A stretch of 64,000 nt of DNA, taken from contig NZ_JPOJ01000001.1 of NCBI RefSeq assembly GCF_000733855.1, positions 434,001 through 498,000 of the forward strand, given 5' to 3'. The stretch comes from Methylomicrobium agile (lineage in GTDB: Bacteria > Pseudomonadota > Gammaproteobacteria > Methylococcales > Methylomonadaceae). The first letter of the stretch is position 1. Every line of letters starts with the position of its first letter. The notes below the pieces were generated by a model, which was not told the origin of the DNA, searched no databases, and saw only the letters and a program-made list of their open reading frames with translations. The translations under genes and the position numbers were made by a program. Shown here one piece after another: positions 1 to 12,209 of the stretch.

Positions 1-1148
1 GATCGTCGGCGCAAACATGTTCGAGAACAGAATCGCCAGCATGATGCCTTCCGGAAAAGCCGGATTGATGACACGCACCACTACGGTCATGAAGCCGACC
101 AATACGCCGAAAATCCAGCGGCCGGCGTCGGTCATCGCCGCGGAAACCGGATCGGTCGCCATATACACCATGCCGAAAGCGAAGCCGCCGGTGGTCAAAT
201 GCCAGTACCAGGGCATAGTAAACATCGGATTGGTGTTGCTGCCGATAAAATTGAGCAGAGACGAGGTCGCCACCATGCCCAGGAATACGCCGGCCATGAT
301 CCTGTAGGATGCGACGCGCGTCCACAGCAGGAAGGCTGCGCCGATCAGGATCGCCAACGTCGAGGTCTCGCCAAGACAACCCGGCTCAAAGCCGAAGAAC
401 GTTTGCATCCAGGTATAATTGGCTTTATAGACCGCTTCCATACCGCCGTTCGCAGCCAGACCCAGCGGGGTCGCGGCGGTATAACCGTCGACCGCAACCC
501 AGACCGAATCGCCCGAGATCGAAGCCGGATACGCGAAATACAGGAAGGCGCGACCGGTCAATGCAGGATTCAGAAAATTCTTGCCGGTACCGCCGAACAC
601 TTCCTTGCCGATTACGATACCGAACGAAATGCCGAGCGCGACTTGCCACAACGGCATGTCGGGCGGCAGGATCAGGGCATACAGCATCGAGGAAACCAAA
701 AAGCCTTCGTTGACTTCATGGCCGCGCACGGTCGCGAACAAAACTTCCCACACACCGCCGACCGCCAGGGTCACGATGTAGATCGGAAAGAAATACAAGG
801 CGCCGTGCAGCAGATTGGACAGCGGATTCATCGTGTTATAGCCGAACAGGCTCATGATTACGCCGCGCCAGCCTTCGGCGCCCTCTCTTCCCAGCGCATT
901 GATCGCCAAGTTCGCCTGATAGCCGGTGTTGTACAATGCCATCAGGATACAGAAAGCGGTGGCGATGACGACGAAGGTCATCGTGCGTTTCAAGTCGTTG
1001 CCGTCGCGAACATGGGTCGTGCCGCGCGTTACTGTCGGTGGCGTGTAAATGAAAGTATCGACCATCTCGTAGAGGCCGTAATACTTTTCAAACCTGCCGC
1101 CTTTTGTAAAATGTGGCTCTAACTTATCTAAAAACTCTCTAGCCGACA

Positions 1149-1149
<1 letters not shown>
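1..1149 (-). CDS. nqrB: Na+-translocating NADH:quinone reductase subunit B (partial)
   Basis: Membrane subunit of the six-subunit Na+-NQR complex, which couples NADH oxidation and quinone reduction to Na+ export across the inner membrane. The minus-strand translation gives about 383 residues and runs off the left edge, so the C-terminus is missing. It begins [14 protein letters not shown], has many hydrophobic helices, and contains [10 protein letters not shown], which matches the family segment where a threonine carries covalently bound FMN. Its ATG shares one base with the nqrA stop (TAATG), so the two are translationally coupled in the usual nqrA-nqrB order. nqrC-F would be expected beyond the left edge. 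Identification is secure. Confidence 0.93.
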
Positions 1150-2884
<1,735 letters not shown>

Positions 2885-3370
2885 ATGGCTGTCACCGGCG
2901 ACGAATTCAAAAAAGCATTACAACAATGGGCAAGCGGCGTCGCCGTGGTCGCCACCCACTCGGCGAAGCTCGGGAATCAGGGAATGACGGTAACCGCTTT
3001 TGCAAGCGTTTCGATGACTCCGCCGCAGATTCTGGTTTGCATCAACGAATCCGCCGACACCGGCGAAGGCATCAAGGAAAGCGAGCGTTTTTCGGTGAAT
3101 GTACTCAGCAGCCGGCAGCAGGACGTTTCGAGTCACTTTGCCGGCGGCCTGAGCCAGCAGGAACGCTTCGAACAGGCAGGCTGGACCGCAGGCATTCAGG
3201 GCGTGCCGCTGCTGAACGACAGTATCGCGTCGCTCGATTGCCGGGTCGTCGAAAAAGTGCACGCCGGCACGCACTGGATCATCATCGGAGAAGTCGAGAA
3301 CACGGTCTGCCGCGACGGCGAGCCTCTCTTGTATTTCCGCAGCCAATACCGGGGACTGTCCGAACAATAA
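2885..3370 (+). CDS. Flavin reductase family protein
   Basis: Small FMN-binding split-barrel protein of about 161 residues, the size of the reductase component of two-component flavin monooxygenases (HpaC/RutF-like). These proteins use NAD(P)H to reduce free FMN or FAD. Family features visible are the N-terminal WASGVAVVAT, the MTVTAFASVSMTPPQILVCI flavin-binding stretch, ERFSVNVL and the C-terminal PLLYFRSQYRGL. A TTG lies one codon earlier, but the ATG with GGAGAA six bases upstream is the better start. It stands alone, followed by a terminator, so no monooxygenase partner is visible and its client reaction cannot be named. Confidence 0.85.
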   Translation: MAVTGDEFKKALQQWASGVAVVATHSAKLGNQGMTVTAFASVSMTPPQILVCINESADTGEGIKESERFSVNVLSSRQQDVSSHFAGGLSQQERFEQAGWTAGIQGVPLLNDSIASLDCRVVEKVHAGTHWIIIGEVENTVCRDGEPLLYFRSQYRGLSEQ

Positions 3371-3398
3371 ATAACGGTTGCGAATTTCTCGTTTTGCG

Positions 3399-3420
3399 AG
3401 CCGGCTTCAAGCCGGCTTTT
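3399..3420 (+). terminator. Rho-independent terminator after the flavin reductase
   Basis: AGCCGGC-TTCAA-GCCGGCT forms a 7-bp GC-rich stem with a 5-base loop, followed by TTT. It sits 29 bases after the flavin reductase stop. The stop codon of the converging channel gene lies in the loop. Confidence 0.8.
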
Positions 3421-6400
3421 CCCGCATCGGCACGCCGCAGTCCGCGCCGGCCGAGCGAATATGCACTTCCCGCTGCGGAAACGGAATATTGATGCGGTGT
3501 TCGCGAAAAGCCTTTTCGAGCCGCAGGTGGATATTGTGGGTCGCCTGCATGCGGTGCGACAGTTCGCTGACGAAAATCCGTATCGAGAAATTGAGCGAGT
3601 TCTCGCCGAAGCCGACGAACAGCACGCTCGGTTCCGGCTCGGCCAGCACCAGCGGCGTCGATTTGACCGTATCGCTCATCAACTGATGCGCCTCTTCGAC
3701 ATTCGACCCGTACGCAATGCCGACCGGAATCACGACCCGGGTCGTCGTATCGGTCAGCGACCAGTTGATCAGCTGACTGGTGATGAAAGTCTTGTTCGGC
3801 ACGATCAGTTCTTTTTGATCCGAATCGATCAGTGTGGTCGCCCGCATCTGGATACGGGCGACCTTGCCTGTTACCGTCCCGATCGTGACCGTATCGCCGA
3901 CCCGGACCGGCCGTTCGAACAGCAAGATGATGCCGGACACCAAATTGGCAAAAATTTCCTGCAAGCCGAAACCCAGGCCGACACCGAGCGCCGCGACCAG
4001 CCACTGCACTTGCGACCAGCTACCGCCCAGTTCATTGGCGACAACGACAAAACCGATCGCCATCAGCGCGTACCCGGCAAGCTGATTGACTGCATAACGC
4101 ACGCCCGCCTCGACCGATAAACGCCTGAAGACCAGCAGTTCCATCACCCCGGAAAAATTTCTGACCGCCACCACGGTAATAAAGACGTAAAAACCGGCCA
4201 ACAGCAAATTGGCCAGCGTAATCGGCAAATAAACCTCCTGCCCATCCACTTTGTCCAGATGCTGCCACAAGGCGACCCGATCCAGGAACGAGAATGCCGG
4301 CAAAATATCCTGCCAGACGATGCCGGCGCCGGCCAGTGCGGCAAAGGCAATCGATACGTGTATCAATTTAATCGTCTGCGCATTGATCTTCGGAATGTCG
4401 ACCAACTGTTCGTCGACCGGCAGCATCGGATCCTCGCCTCCCGCAGGTGCGGCCGCCGCTTTTTCGCTCTGCATCGCCGTCTTGCGTTTTTGTCGCGCAT
4501 TCCTGATCGCCAGCTGGCGGTTCGCCAGCGTCAGCCAGCGCATCGCGAGTTCGTGAATCACGATCAAGCCGAATGCGAACCGCAGGGTCACGACCAGTTT
4601 TTGTTGCAGTTCGACCGCGCTCAGATAGTAACCCGCCACCGCGAAGCCGACCACGATCAACGGCAAGAGGCAAACCGCCGGATACCAGATATAACGCAAA
4701 CGCGCCACCCAACCTTCGGGATAAGTCAGCATGTGGTTGCTCAAGAGTCCCTTGTCGAACTGCAGAATCCGGCCGAAAAATACCCCCATCGCAATCATTA
4801 CGGCAATCAGCGCCAAGCGTCCCAGACTATCGCCATAGATCGAGCTTTTCGACGCACTGGCGCAATAGACCGTAAAGACGCCGGGCACGACCACATAACG
4901 CACCCAGCCCAGATGCCTGCGCATCAGTTGGGCATTGGTTTTTTGCCATTGAAAATGTTTGACCGCCACGCCGTCGGCGCGAAACAAACGGTAAAAGAAC
5001 TGCGTCAGGCAGAGCGGTACGGCGGACGTTTTGAGCCCGACCCCCACCGCCTGGCTGAAATCGGCCGCCTGCCAGGCGTTCTCCAGAAACCAGCCGATCA
5101 AATAGATCAAGGCAGGCGCCGGCAACACCATCAGCAGGGTATAGACCAGGGCCTGCAGACCGTTGCTGAAACTGTCGGCATAAATCTTTTCAGTCTTTTC
5201 CAGGAGTAAAGTCAGCCGCGGCTTCGCCCAGTTTCTGCCCAACGGCAACCCACTTAAAACCAGCACCGCCAACAAGGCCAGGAAAGGACGATTCAGCGCC
5301 GAACTCCACAGATCCTTGATTGCCTCCATCCAGTGCGAAGACGACAGCAACCATTGCGCCGATTCATACAGGCCGGCGAAAAATACCAGATTGACCGGCT
5401 CTGAGCTGGGCACCCAGAGCAAACGCTGATCGAGAAAGCTGGCGAATTTATCGATCTGCGACGCCAACTGCTGACGGGCGAAATCGAAGTCTCCCAGTGC
5501 CCGCAAATAGGCGGCATAAGCCACAGACAACCGGTTCAACAGATCTTTCCTACTGTTCAGCAGCACCCGCAGCTCCGCCTGGACCCTCATGCGCTGATCG
5601 ACCGGCAGCGACGCATCGACCCGGGTGCGCATCAACTCGCTGAGTTCGACATCCAAATTCACGAGGCGCCGCCGCAGCTGGTCATCGACCTTGAATTGCT
5701 CGAGGCTGGCCGTCGCCGTGTCATCCTGCAGATTGTCGGTCAGCAAAAGGTAACGATCCTGGTTAGCCAGATTACGCCGTTGCTCGCGCAAAATCCTTCC
5801 CAGCGCGGGGCTCAGCCCGGCGAGGCTGATTTTCTTTTCGGCGGATTGGAAATCGTTGCCGATATTGACGGCGGCAGCGTCGATGGCGTTTTTCCGCTCG
5901 GCAAATTTTTCGGTTTTGCTGTTGATGTTCTGCAGGTCGCGCGTATATTGCAGATTCTCGCGCGTAATCTGCTGGATCAAGGGATGCTTGCCGGCGAGCT
6001 CTTTTTCGGCCTGACTCAGCGCATTCTGAATTTCCTGCGCTTCCTTTTGCCGGCGCTCCGCCAGCAATCCTTCTACGGTTTCGAGGACGGCCCCCAATTC
6101 GTTTTGTTTGAGATCAAGCCATTGCAGTTCGATTTTCAGCAAATCCACCCGCACCGGATTGCTGAGCGCTTCGGCTTCGAGCATTTTCAGCTCGGCATTA
6201 CGTCTGGCGATGGCGGTCCGCAGCAATGCCTGTCTCGCATCGCTTTCCAGCGCGGACGTCAGACCGGCTGCCGGCGCCGTCAGATGCGACTGATCGGTTT
6301 CGATCGCCTGTTTCGCCGCCACGATCTCCTCCCGAATCAATTGCGGCCTGCTGTTTTGCTCGACAAACTCCGTTTCTTTCTTCTTGATCTGTTCGATCAG

Positions 6401-6826
6401 GCCGGCCATCTTGCTTTTTTCAATGATCAACCGCTGTTCGAGCTCTTCGGTCGGAATGCTGTCCCAGTCCTCATTCTTTGATCTGGAGGCTTTCTGCTGA
6501 AGCGCATCGATGTCTTTCTGCAGTCTCCGGGTCTCTGGCGGCGCGGTTTTTAAGGCCCCACGGTAATCCGCCTCGCGATCCGCAAATTTATCCTTATTTT
6601 CGAGATTGTCTCCCGCCTCCTGGTAAATCGCCAGCACCTTGGTTTTTAAGGCCTCATCGACGCCCTGCCGTTTGTTCAGCGCATCAATCCTGTTCTGCAG
6701 ATCTTTCTTGCCGAACTCGGTCGCCGAATCGTTCGTGCTGGAGACGGGTAACGCCGTGCCGGCCCACATCTCTCCGGATCCGAGACTCAACAGCAGAAAA
6801 ATGATCAGAACACCATGAATTTTCAT
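3407..6826 (-). CDS. MscK/MscM-type mechanosensitive channel
   Basis: Large inner-membrane channel of the MscS superfamily, about 1139 residues, matching MscK/MscM-size proteins, which open under membrane tension to relieve hypo-osmotic shock. I place the start at the ATG opening MKIHGVLIIFLLLSLGSGEM, a signal peptide; an upstream in-frame extension of 49 codons lacks a signal and is less likely. Order: signal peptide, long periplasmic coiled-coil region (about residues 30-480), several membrane helices, then the pore-lining and beta domain with LGVGLGFGLQEIFANLVSG and FERPVRVGDTVTIG. The C-terminal IVPNKTFITSQLINWSLTD is typical of MscK and MscM; I cannot separate the two. It converges on the flavin reductase gene. 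Confidence 0.9.
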   Translation of the reverse strand: MKIHGVLIIFLLLSLGSGEMWAGTALPVSSTNDSATEFGKKDLQNRIDALNKRQGVDEALKTKVLAIYQEAGDNLENKDKFADREADYRGALKTAPPETRRLQKDIDALQQKASRSKNEDWDSIPTEELEQRLIIEKSKMAGLIEQIKKKETEFVEQNSRPQLIREEIVAAKQAIETDQSHLTAPAAGLTSALESDARQALLRTAIARRNAELKMLEAEALSNPVRVDLLKIELQWLDLKQNELGAVLETVEGLLAERRQKEAQEIQNALSQAEKELAGKHPLIQQITRENLQYTRDLQNINSKTEKFAERKNAIDAAAVNIGNDFQSAEKKISLAGLSPALGRILREQRRNLANQDRYLLLTDNLQDDTATASLEQFKVDDQLRRRLVNLDVELSELMRTRVDASLPVDQRMRVQAELRVLLNSRKDLLNRLSVAYAAYLRALGDFDFARQQLASQIDKFASFLDQRLLWVPSSEPVNLVFFAGLYESAQWLLSSSHWMEAIKDLWSSALNRPFLALLAVLVLSGLPLGRNWAKPRLTLLLEKTEKIYADSFSNGLQALVYTLLMVLPAPALIYLIGWFLENAWQAADFSQAVGVGLKTSAVPLCLTQFFYRLFRADGVAVKHFQWQKTNAQLMRRHLGWVRYVVVPGVFTVYCASASKSSIYGDSLGRLALIAVMIAMGVFFGRILQFDKGLLSNHMLTYPEGWVARLRYIWYPAVCLLPLIVVGFAVAGYYLSAVELQQKLVVTLRFAFGLIVIHELAMRWLTLANRQLAIRNARQKRKTAMQSEKAAAAPAGGEDPMLPVDEQLVDIPKINAQTIKLIHVSIAFAALAGAGIVWQDILPAFSFLDRVALWQHLDKVDGQEVYLPITLANLLLAGFYVFITVVAVRNFSGVMELLVFRRLSVEAGVRYAVNQLAGYALMAIGFVVVANELGGSWSQVQWLVAALGVGLGFGLQEIFANLVSGIILLFERPVRVGDTVTIGTVTGKVARIQMRATTLIDSDQKELIVPNKTFITSQLINWSLTDTTTRVVIPVGIAYGSNVEEAHQLMSDTVKSTPLVLAEPEPSVLFVGFGENSLNFSIRIFVSELSHRMQATHNIHLRLEKAFREHRINIPFPQREVHIRSAGADCGVPMREKPA

Positions 6827-7158
6827 TTTTTCGGTAAAAAAATATCGGTAGCTGCAAAATATCATGATAAAAACGCGTTGGAAATTGACTGCCGCCCTGA
6901 AGGACCACCGAAGCGGATTATTCCGGGCAGGCTCCGGCAGTCCGGCCCGCAGGATGAAATGAACTGAACACAAACCCGATCATCCATTATAATGGCCCGG
7001 ATACACCGAAATTTGCAGGAAGCAATGCGCGGACGAACAACCGGATCGGTTACGGCAAGTAACTGATGAAGAAGGGTTAAATACAAATTTGGTATGAGAC
7101 AAGCCCATTCAAAAAGCTCCGCCCTGGCCTTTACAATTATTGCCAACGCGATAAATCG

Positions 7159-9039
7159 ATGAATCCGTTTATAGTAACAAAAATGACCACTCCGATGGGA
7201 TTAAATCGAGTTGCCCCGGCCGGCCGGCCGCTTTCGACATTGAAAGCTCCAAGCAGTTCGAGCAAACGCCACTATCTCGCACGCCTGCTGCTATGTTTCT
7301 CTCTCGGCTGGCCGTTGCCGCCGCTTCACGCACAAGAAGCCCCCCCTCCCCAGACCGGCATCGGAAAAGAGATTTTTACGCTGATCGAATCTAAACAGCA
7401 TCCTGACTTGGTCCAGACCGGTTTCGCCAGCCGCGCCGAGGACATGCAGACACTTTACAAAGCCGCGAATTACGAACCGGTCTGGCTGAACCGCAACGAT
7501 GCCGAAGTGCTGATCGCGGAAACGCTCGATCTGTTATCGAATGCCGCCAGCGAAGGCCTGAATCCGCAACATTACGATGCCGGCAAGCTGAAGGAAATGC
7601 TGCCGGCGGCCCTCCAGCTCCCGCCGGTTGCGGCCCGGAAACGGGCCATGTTCGATACCGCCGTCAGCTTGTCCCTGCTGCGCTATCTGCACGACCTGCA
7701 TTATGGGCGGGTCAGCCCGCAAGGCATCAACTTCAACTTGAAACTGCGCGAGAAGAAGCTCATCGACTTACCCGCGCTGATCCTCGCCGCCCGGGACCGG
7801 GGCCGGATTGCGCCATTGCCCGCGGAGGTCGAGCCGAAGCTGGACCAATACCGAAAACTTAAACAGGCATTGACGCATTACCGCGAATTGGCCGCGCGCG
7901 TCGCGCCGCTTAAACTCGATGTCGCCCGCTCCGTGCATATCGGCGACAAGCATCCGCAGTTGGAGGAACTGCGGCGCTTCCTGGTGCAAACCGGTGAAAT
8001 TCAGGCCGGCGCGGACAAGGTCCAGACGCCGGCCAGCCCGGTTTACGACAAGGAGCTGAGCGAAGGTGTCAGGCATTTCCAGGCTCATCACGGGCTGACC
8101 GCAGACGGCGTGCTCGGCAGAGGCACCGCCGCCGCCCTCGGCGTACCGCTGTCCGAACGGGTAACCCAAATCGAACTGGCGCTGGAAAGACTGCGCTGGC
8201 TCCCCGAAATCGGCGGCGGCCCTTATATTCTGGTGAACATTCCGGCGTTTCAAATGTGGGTGTATGACGATATCAGCAAGAACGAACCTTCACCTCTCAG
8301 CATGCGGGTCGTGGTCGGCCAAGCGATGAAGACCCAAACCCCGGTGCTGATGGCCGAAATGAGGTTCATCGATTTCATGCCTTATTGGAATGTCCCCTAC
8401 AGCATCACCAAAAACGAGATCGTACCCAAACTGATCGCGAATCCGGCTTATCTGCATTCCGAAAACCTGGAGATCGTCGCCGCGTTCAGCGACCAGGCCA
8501 AACCGGTTCCGCTGAACGTCGATTCGCTGCTGATGCTCAAACAGGGCCTTCTGAAGATCCGCCAGCGGCCGGGTAAAAAAAATCCGCTCGGCAAAGTCAA
8601 ATTCATGTTTCCCAACAAGGACGACGTCTATCTGCATGATACGCCGTCGAAATCGCTGTTCAACCGATCGACTCGCGACTTCAGCCATGGCTGCGTGCGC
8701 ATCGAAAAACCGCAGGAACTCGCCGAATTCGCGCTCAGAAACCAGCCCGAATGGACCAAAGAAAATATTCAGCTCGCGATGCAGGCCCCAAAAATGCAGC
8801 GCGTGATGCTGAAAAGATCGATCCCCATTCTATTCTTTTATACGACCTCGTTCGCCGAGCAGAACGGCGAAGTGGCTTTCTATCGCGACATCTACGGCCA
8901 CGACACGGTGCTGCTCGAAGCCCTGAAAAACAGCTCGGACTTGTCCGACCAATTGCTGTTCGTTAGCCAGGGTACTGCATCGCCAGCGCACTCAAATGGA
9001 CGGCGTCTTTCAGAGCCTGCCGGGTCGGTCGGCATTTAG
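7159..9039 (+). CDS. L,D-transpeptidase, YcbB/LdtD type
   Basis: Periplasmic enzyme of about 626 residues that forms 3-3 peptidoglycan cross-links. After a basic N-terminus (residues 1-35) comes a hydrophobic segment LARLLLCFSLGWPLPPLHAQ, a signal sequence ending near residue 59. Then follow the YcbB scaffold domain, a peptidoglycan-binding motif (EGVRHFQAHHGLTADGVLG, around residues 300-330) and the YkuD catalytic domain with FSHGCVRIEKP. The catalytic cysteine of SHGCVR is residue 512. The size fits LdtD (about 615). Two in-frame ATGs follow the first within 13 codons, so the exact start is uncertain. Divergent from the channel gene; apparently monocistronic. Confidence 0.93.
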   Translation: MNPFIVTKMTTPMGLNRVAPAGRPLSTLKAPSSSSKRHYLARLLLCFSLGWPLPPLHAQEAPPPQTGIGKEIFTLIESKQHPDLVQTGFASRAEDMQTLYKAANYEPVWLNRNDAEVLIAETLDLLSNAASEGLNPQHYDAGKLKEMLPAALQLPPVAARKRAMFDTAVSLSLLRYLHDLHYGRVSPQGINFNLKLREKKLIDLPALILAARDRGRIAPLPAEVEPKLDQYRKLKQALTHYRELAARVAPLKLDVARSVHIGDKHPQLEELRRFLVQTGEIQAGADKVQTPASPVYDKELSEGVRHFQAHHGLTADGVLGRGTAAALGVPLSERVTQIELALERLRWLPEIGGGPYILVNIPAFQMWVYDDISKNEPSPLSMRVVVGQAMKTQTPVLMAEMRFIDFMPYWNVPYSITKNEIVPKLIANPAYLHSENLEIVAAFSDQAKPVPLNVDSLLMLKQGLLKIRQRPGKKNPLGKVKFMFPNKDDVYLHDTPSKSLFNRSTRDFSHGCVRIEKPQELAEFALRNQPEWTKENIQLAMQAPKMQRVMLKRSIPILFFYTTSFAEQNGEVAFYRDIYGHDTVLLEALKNSSDLSDQLLFVSQGTASPAHSNGRRLSEPAGSVGI

Positions 9040-9369
9040 GCCCGATTTAGGTTTACCGGAAGCCTTCGATGAGGGATATGAAAACGGAAGAGCGCTTGAG
9101 GATGGGTAAGAAAACTAACCATTGCCTATCCGCAAGGTATCATTATTTAATCCGTTACATTGTACCGCTCGCGGATATACACTTTAATCGCCGAATGAAG
9201 TTTCGAGATTATCTCGCCAGCGGCCCGAGCACGCGGCGCCTATAGTGCCCGCGATCTTCTGCGGCGACGATTATGGCGACTGTCATCGATCTTTTTGCAA
9301 AGATTCGATTAAACGGCTAAAGGATTTATTAGCGGAATATGTCACCCCATTTTTAGGACTAACAGATAA
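9040..9369. other. Leader region of the polysaccharide operon
   Basis: About 330 bases upstream of rfbB. I looked for a JUMPstart/ops element (GGCGGTAGCGT) and saw none. It ends in AGGACTAACAGATAA, which supplies the rfbB ribosome site (AGGA). No coding region is supported. A promoter for the long operon must lie here, but I cannot assign boxes. Confidence 0.4.
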
Positions 9370-10431
9370 ATGAGTATTCTTATAACGGGCGGAGCAGGTT
9401 TTATCGGTTCCAATTTCGTGCTTGACTGGTTCAAACAGCACGAGGAAACGCTGATCAACCTGGACAAACTGACTTATGCCGGCAATATCGAAAATCTCCA
9501 AAGCCTTGAAGAGGACGAGCGGCACCGCTTCGTCCGAGGAGACATCGGCGACAAAAACCTGGTCAATGCTTTGCTGACGGAACACCGGCCGCGGGCGATC
9601 GTGAATTTTGCGGCGGAAAGCCATGTCGACCGTTCGATTCACGGTCCCGAAGACTTCATCCGGACCAATGTTGTCGGCACTTTCCATCTTCTCGAAACCG
9701 CGCGGCATTACTGGAATACGCTGCCGGAAGAGAGGAAAGCCGGTTTTCGTTTCCTGCACGTTTCCACCGATGAGGTCTACGGATCGCTGAGCGAAGAAGA
9801 TCCGGCCTTTTGCGAAACCGACCGCTACGAACCCAACAGCCCTTATTCGGCCAGCAAGGCGGCCAGCGATCACTTGGTGCGCGCTTATCATCATACCTAC
9901 GGGCTGCCCGTAGTGACGACCCATTGTTCCAACAATTACGGCCCCTACCATTTCCCCGAAAAACTGATTCCGCTGGTGATCCATCATGCGCTCGCCGGCA
10001 AGCCGCTGCCGATTTACGGAGACGGCCGGCAAATACGCGACTGGCTGTATGTGAAAGACCATTGCAGCGCGATCCGAAGGGTCCTGGCTGCCGGCAAAGC
10101 GGGAGAAACCTATAATATCGGCGGCTGGAACGAGAAAGCGAACCTGGATGTCGTCCATGCCTTGTGCGATATTCTGGACGAACTGCGGCCCCGGTCTGAC
10201 GGCCGGCCGTACCGCACGCAGATCACTTTCGTCAAAGACCGCCCGGGACACGATCGCCGCTACGCGATCGACGCGACGAAGCTGGAAAGAGAACTGGGCT
10301 GGAAGCCTGCCGAAACGTTCGAATCCGGCATCCGCAAGACGGTTCAATGGTATCTGGACAATCCGGACTGGGTACGCAATGTGACAAGCGGCGCCTACCG
10401 GGACTGGATCGACAAGCACTACGTGGTATGA
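9370..10431 (+). CDS. rfbB: dTDP-glucose 4,6-dehydratase
   Basis: Second enzyme of dTDP-L-rhamnose synthesis: it converts dTDP-glucose to dTDP-4-keto-6-deoxyglucose with tightly bound NAD+. It has 353 residues, normal for RfbB/RmlB. The N-terminus [15 protein letters not shown] carries the GxxGxxG nucleotide motif; HVSTDEVYG and the YSASKAASD catalytic Y-x-x-x-K are present, and the C-terminal [16 protein letters not shown] is family-specific. It is the first gene of a tightly packed plus-strand operon, and its stop overlaps the rfbD start by four bases (ATGA). Confidence 0.97.
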   Translation: MSILITGGAGFIGSNFVLDWFKQHEETLINLDKLTYAGNIENLQSLEEDERHRFVRGDIGDKNLVNALLTEHRPRAIVNFAAESHVDRSIHGPEDFIRTNVVGTFHLLETARHYWNTLPEERKAGFRFLHVSTDEVYGSLSEEDPAFCETDRYEPNSPYSASKAASDHLVRAYHHTYGLPVVTTHCSNNYGPYHFPEKLIPLVIHHALAGKPLPIYGDGRQIRDWLYVKDHCSAIRRVLAAGKAGETYNIGGWNEKANLDVVHALCDILDELRPRSDGRPYRTQITFVKDRPGHDRRYAIDATKLERELGWKPAETFESGIRKTVQWYLDNPDWVRNVTSGAYRDWIDKHYVV

Positions 10432-11321
10432 AAATTCTCTTATTCGGCAAAGACGGCCAGGTCGGACGCGAACTTCGGCGGACATTGCTGCCGCTGGGGG
10501 AAGTGTTCGCGCTCAATCGGCAGGACGCCGACCTGCAAAACCTTACCGGACTGGACCGCCTACTGCAGACGGTAAAACCGGAGCTGATCGTGAACGCGGC
10601 CGCTTACACGGCGGTGGACAAGGCCGAAACCGACTCCGCAACGGCCTTCCGGATCAATGCGGAAGCCGTGGAAGTGATGGCCGGCCATGCATTCCGTCAA
10701 AAGATTTTACTGGTGCATTATTCGACCGATTACGTGTTCGACGGGCAAAAACCGGGGGCTTTCGTGGAAACCGACGCCACGCGCCCGCTCGGCGTGTACG
10801 GCCTGTCCAAGAGAAAGGGGGAGGAGGCGATTGAACAAAGCCGGTGCAACGCGCTGATTTTTCGCACCAGCTGGGTGTTTTCCGCGCACGGCGGCAATTT
10901 CATCAAAACGATTCTGCGTCTGGCCAAAGAGAAAAATCGCCTGAATATCGTCGCAGACCAATTCGGCGCCCCGACATCGGCCGAGTTGATTGCCGACGTC
11001 ACCGCGCTGGCGATCGCAGGTTATCGGTCCGGCCGCATCGGCAGCGGCATTTACCACCTGACCGCCAACGGCGAAGCCAACTGGCACCGATTCGCCCGCC
11101 ACATCGTCGACCGCGCGCTGGCCAACGGCCTCCCGCTGCACCTGGACGCGTCGCAGATCAATGCAATCACCGCCGAAGACTATCCGGCTCCCGCCCGACG
11201 CCCGAAAAATTCCCGGCTCGATACTTCGCTGTTGTCTTCCGGGCTCGGACTGCAGTTGCCCGACTGGACCGTGCACGCCAACCGCACGATCGATCAATTG
11301 ACGCTTTCACCTTTCTCCTAA
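10428..11321 (+). CDS. rfbD: dTDP-4-dehydrorhamnose reductase
   Basis: Last enzyme of dTDP-L-rhamnose synthesis, reducing dTDP-4-dehydrorhamnose with NAD(P)H. About 297 residues from the ATG that overlaps the rfbB stop; a longer in-frame extension inside rfbB is not credible. [16 protein letters not shown] carries the nucleotide-binding glycines, followed by [12 protein letters not shown] and YSTDYVFDG, all typical of RfbD/Rml[10 protein letters not shown] supplies the Y-x-x-x-K pair. It is translationally coupled to rfbB and lies six bases before rfbA. Confidence 0.96.
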   Translation: MKILLFGKDGQVGRELRRTLLPLGEVFALNRQDADLQNLTGLDRLLQTVKPELIVNAAAYTAVDKAETDSATAFRINAEAVEVMAGHAFRQKILLVHYSTDYVFDGQKPGAFVETDATRPLGVYGLSKRKGEEAIEQSRCNALIFRTSWVFSAHGGNFIKTILRLAKEKNRLNIVADQFGAPTSAELIADVTALAIAGYRSGRIGSGIYHLTANGEANWHRFARHIVDRALANGLPLHLDASQINAITAEDYPAPARRPKNSRLDTSLLSSGLGLQLPDWTVHANRTIDQLTLSPFS

Positions 11322-11327
11322 AGAACT

Positions 11328-12209
11328 ATGCAACGTAAAGGAATCATCCTGGCCGGCGGTTCGGGCACCCGCTTACATCCCGCCACGCTCGCCATCTCCA
11401 AGCAGTTATTGCCGGTATTCGACAAGCCGATGATCTACTACCCGCTCAGCACCCTGATGCTGGCCGGTATTCGCGACATCCTGATCATTTCCACGCCGCA
11501 GGACGTGCCGCGCTTCGAGCAGCTCCTGGGCAGCGGCGAACAATGGGGACTCGACCTGCACTATGCCGTGCAGCCCAGCCCCGACGGGCTGGCGCAGGCG
11601 TTCATTATCGGCGAGTCGTTCATCGGCGGCGATCCTTCCGCCCTAATTCTGGGCGATAACCTCTTTTACGGCCACGATCTGCAGGAACTCCTCGGTAATG
11701 CGATGGCGCGCGGCGAGGGCGCCACCGTATTCGCCTACCACGTCACCGATCCGGAACGCTACGGCGTCGTCGAATTCGACCGGCAAGGCAAAGCCCTCTC
11801 GCTGGAAGAAAAACCGCCCTTGCCCAAATCGAATTACGCGGTGACCGGCCTGTATTTCTATGACCGGAACGTGGTGGAACTCGCCCGCAATCTCAAGCCT
11901 TCGGCGCGCGGCGAACTGGAAATCACCGACCTGAACCGCATTTATTTGGAGCAACGCAAGTTAAACGTCGAAATCATGGGCCGCGGCTATGCCTGGCTCG
12001 ATACCGGCACCCACGAGTCCTTGCTGGACGCCAGTCAATTCATCGCCACCATCGAAAACCGCCAGGGACTCAAAGTCTCCTGCCCCGAAGAAATCGCTTT
12101 CAGACAACAGTGGATCAGTGTCGATCAACTCGACAAGCTCGCGCGGACGCTTGCCAAAAACGGTTATGGACACTATTTGCAGCGGATTCTGCAGGAGAAT
12201 ATATTCTGA
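11328..12209 (+). CDS. rfbA: Glucose-1-phosphate thymidylyltransferase
   Basis: First enzyme of dTDP-L-rhamnose synthesis: glucose-1-phosphate plus dTTP gives dTDP-glucose. It has 293 residues, the normal size. The N-terminus [20 protein letters not shown] is the nucleotidyltransferase signature; [17 protein letters not shown] and the [10 protein letters not shown] metal/substrate loop follow. The end shares one base with the rfbC start (TGATG). The gene order B-D-A-C is common in O-antigen loci. Confidence 0.97.
   Translation: MQRKGIILAGGSGTRLHPATLAISKQLLPVFDKPMIYYPLSTLMLAGIRDILIISTPQDVPRFEQLLGSGEQWGLDLHYAVQPSPDGLAQAFIIGESFIGGDPSALILGDNLFYGHDLQELLGNAMARGEGATVFAYHVTDPERYGVVEFDRQGKALSLEEKPPLPKSNYAVTGLYFYDRNVVELARNLKPSARGELEITDLNRIYLEQRKLNVEIMGRGYAWLDTGTHESLLDASQFIATIENRQGLKVSCPEEIAFRQQWISVDQLDKLARTLAKNGYGHYLQRILQENIF

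Noticed and set aside
199-1122. A 307-codon plus-strand open frame opposite nqrB
   Set aside because: The minus strand encodes recognisable NqrB through the same bases. The plus-strand translation is rich in Arg, Gln and His with no domain, typical of an antisense shadow in GC-rich DNA.
9040-9369. A JUMPstart/ops anti-termination element before the polysaccharide operon
   Set aside because: I searched by eye for GGCGGTAGCGT and the longer conserved leader and found neither.
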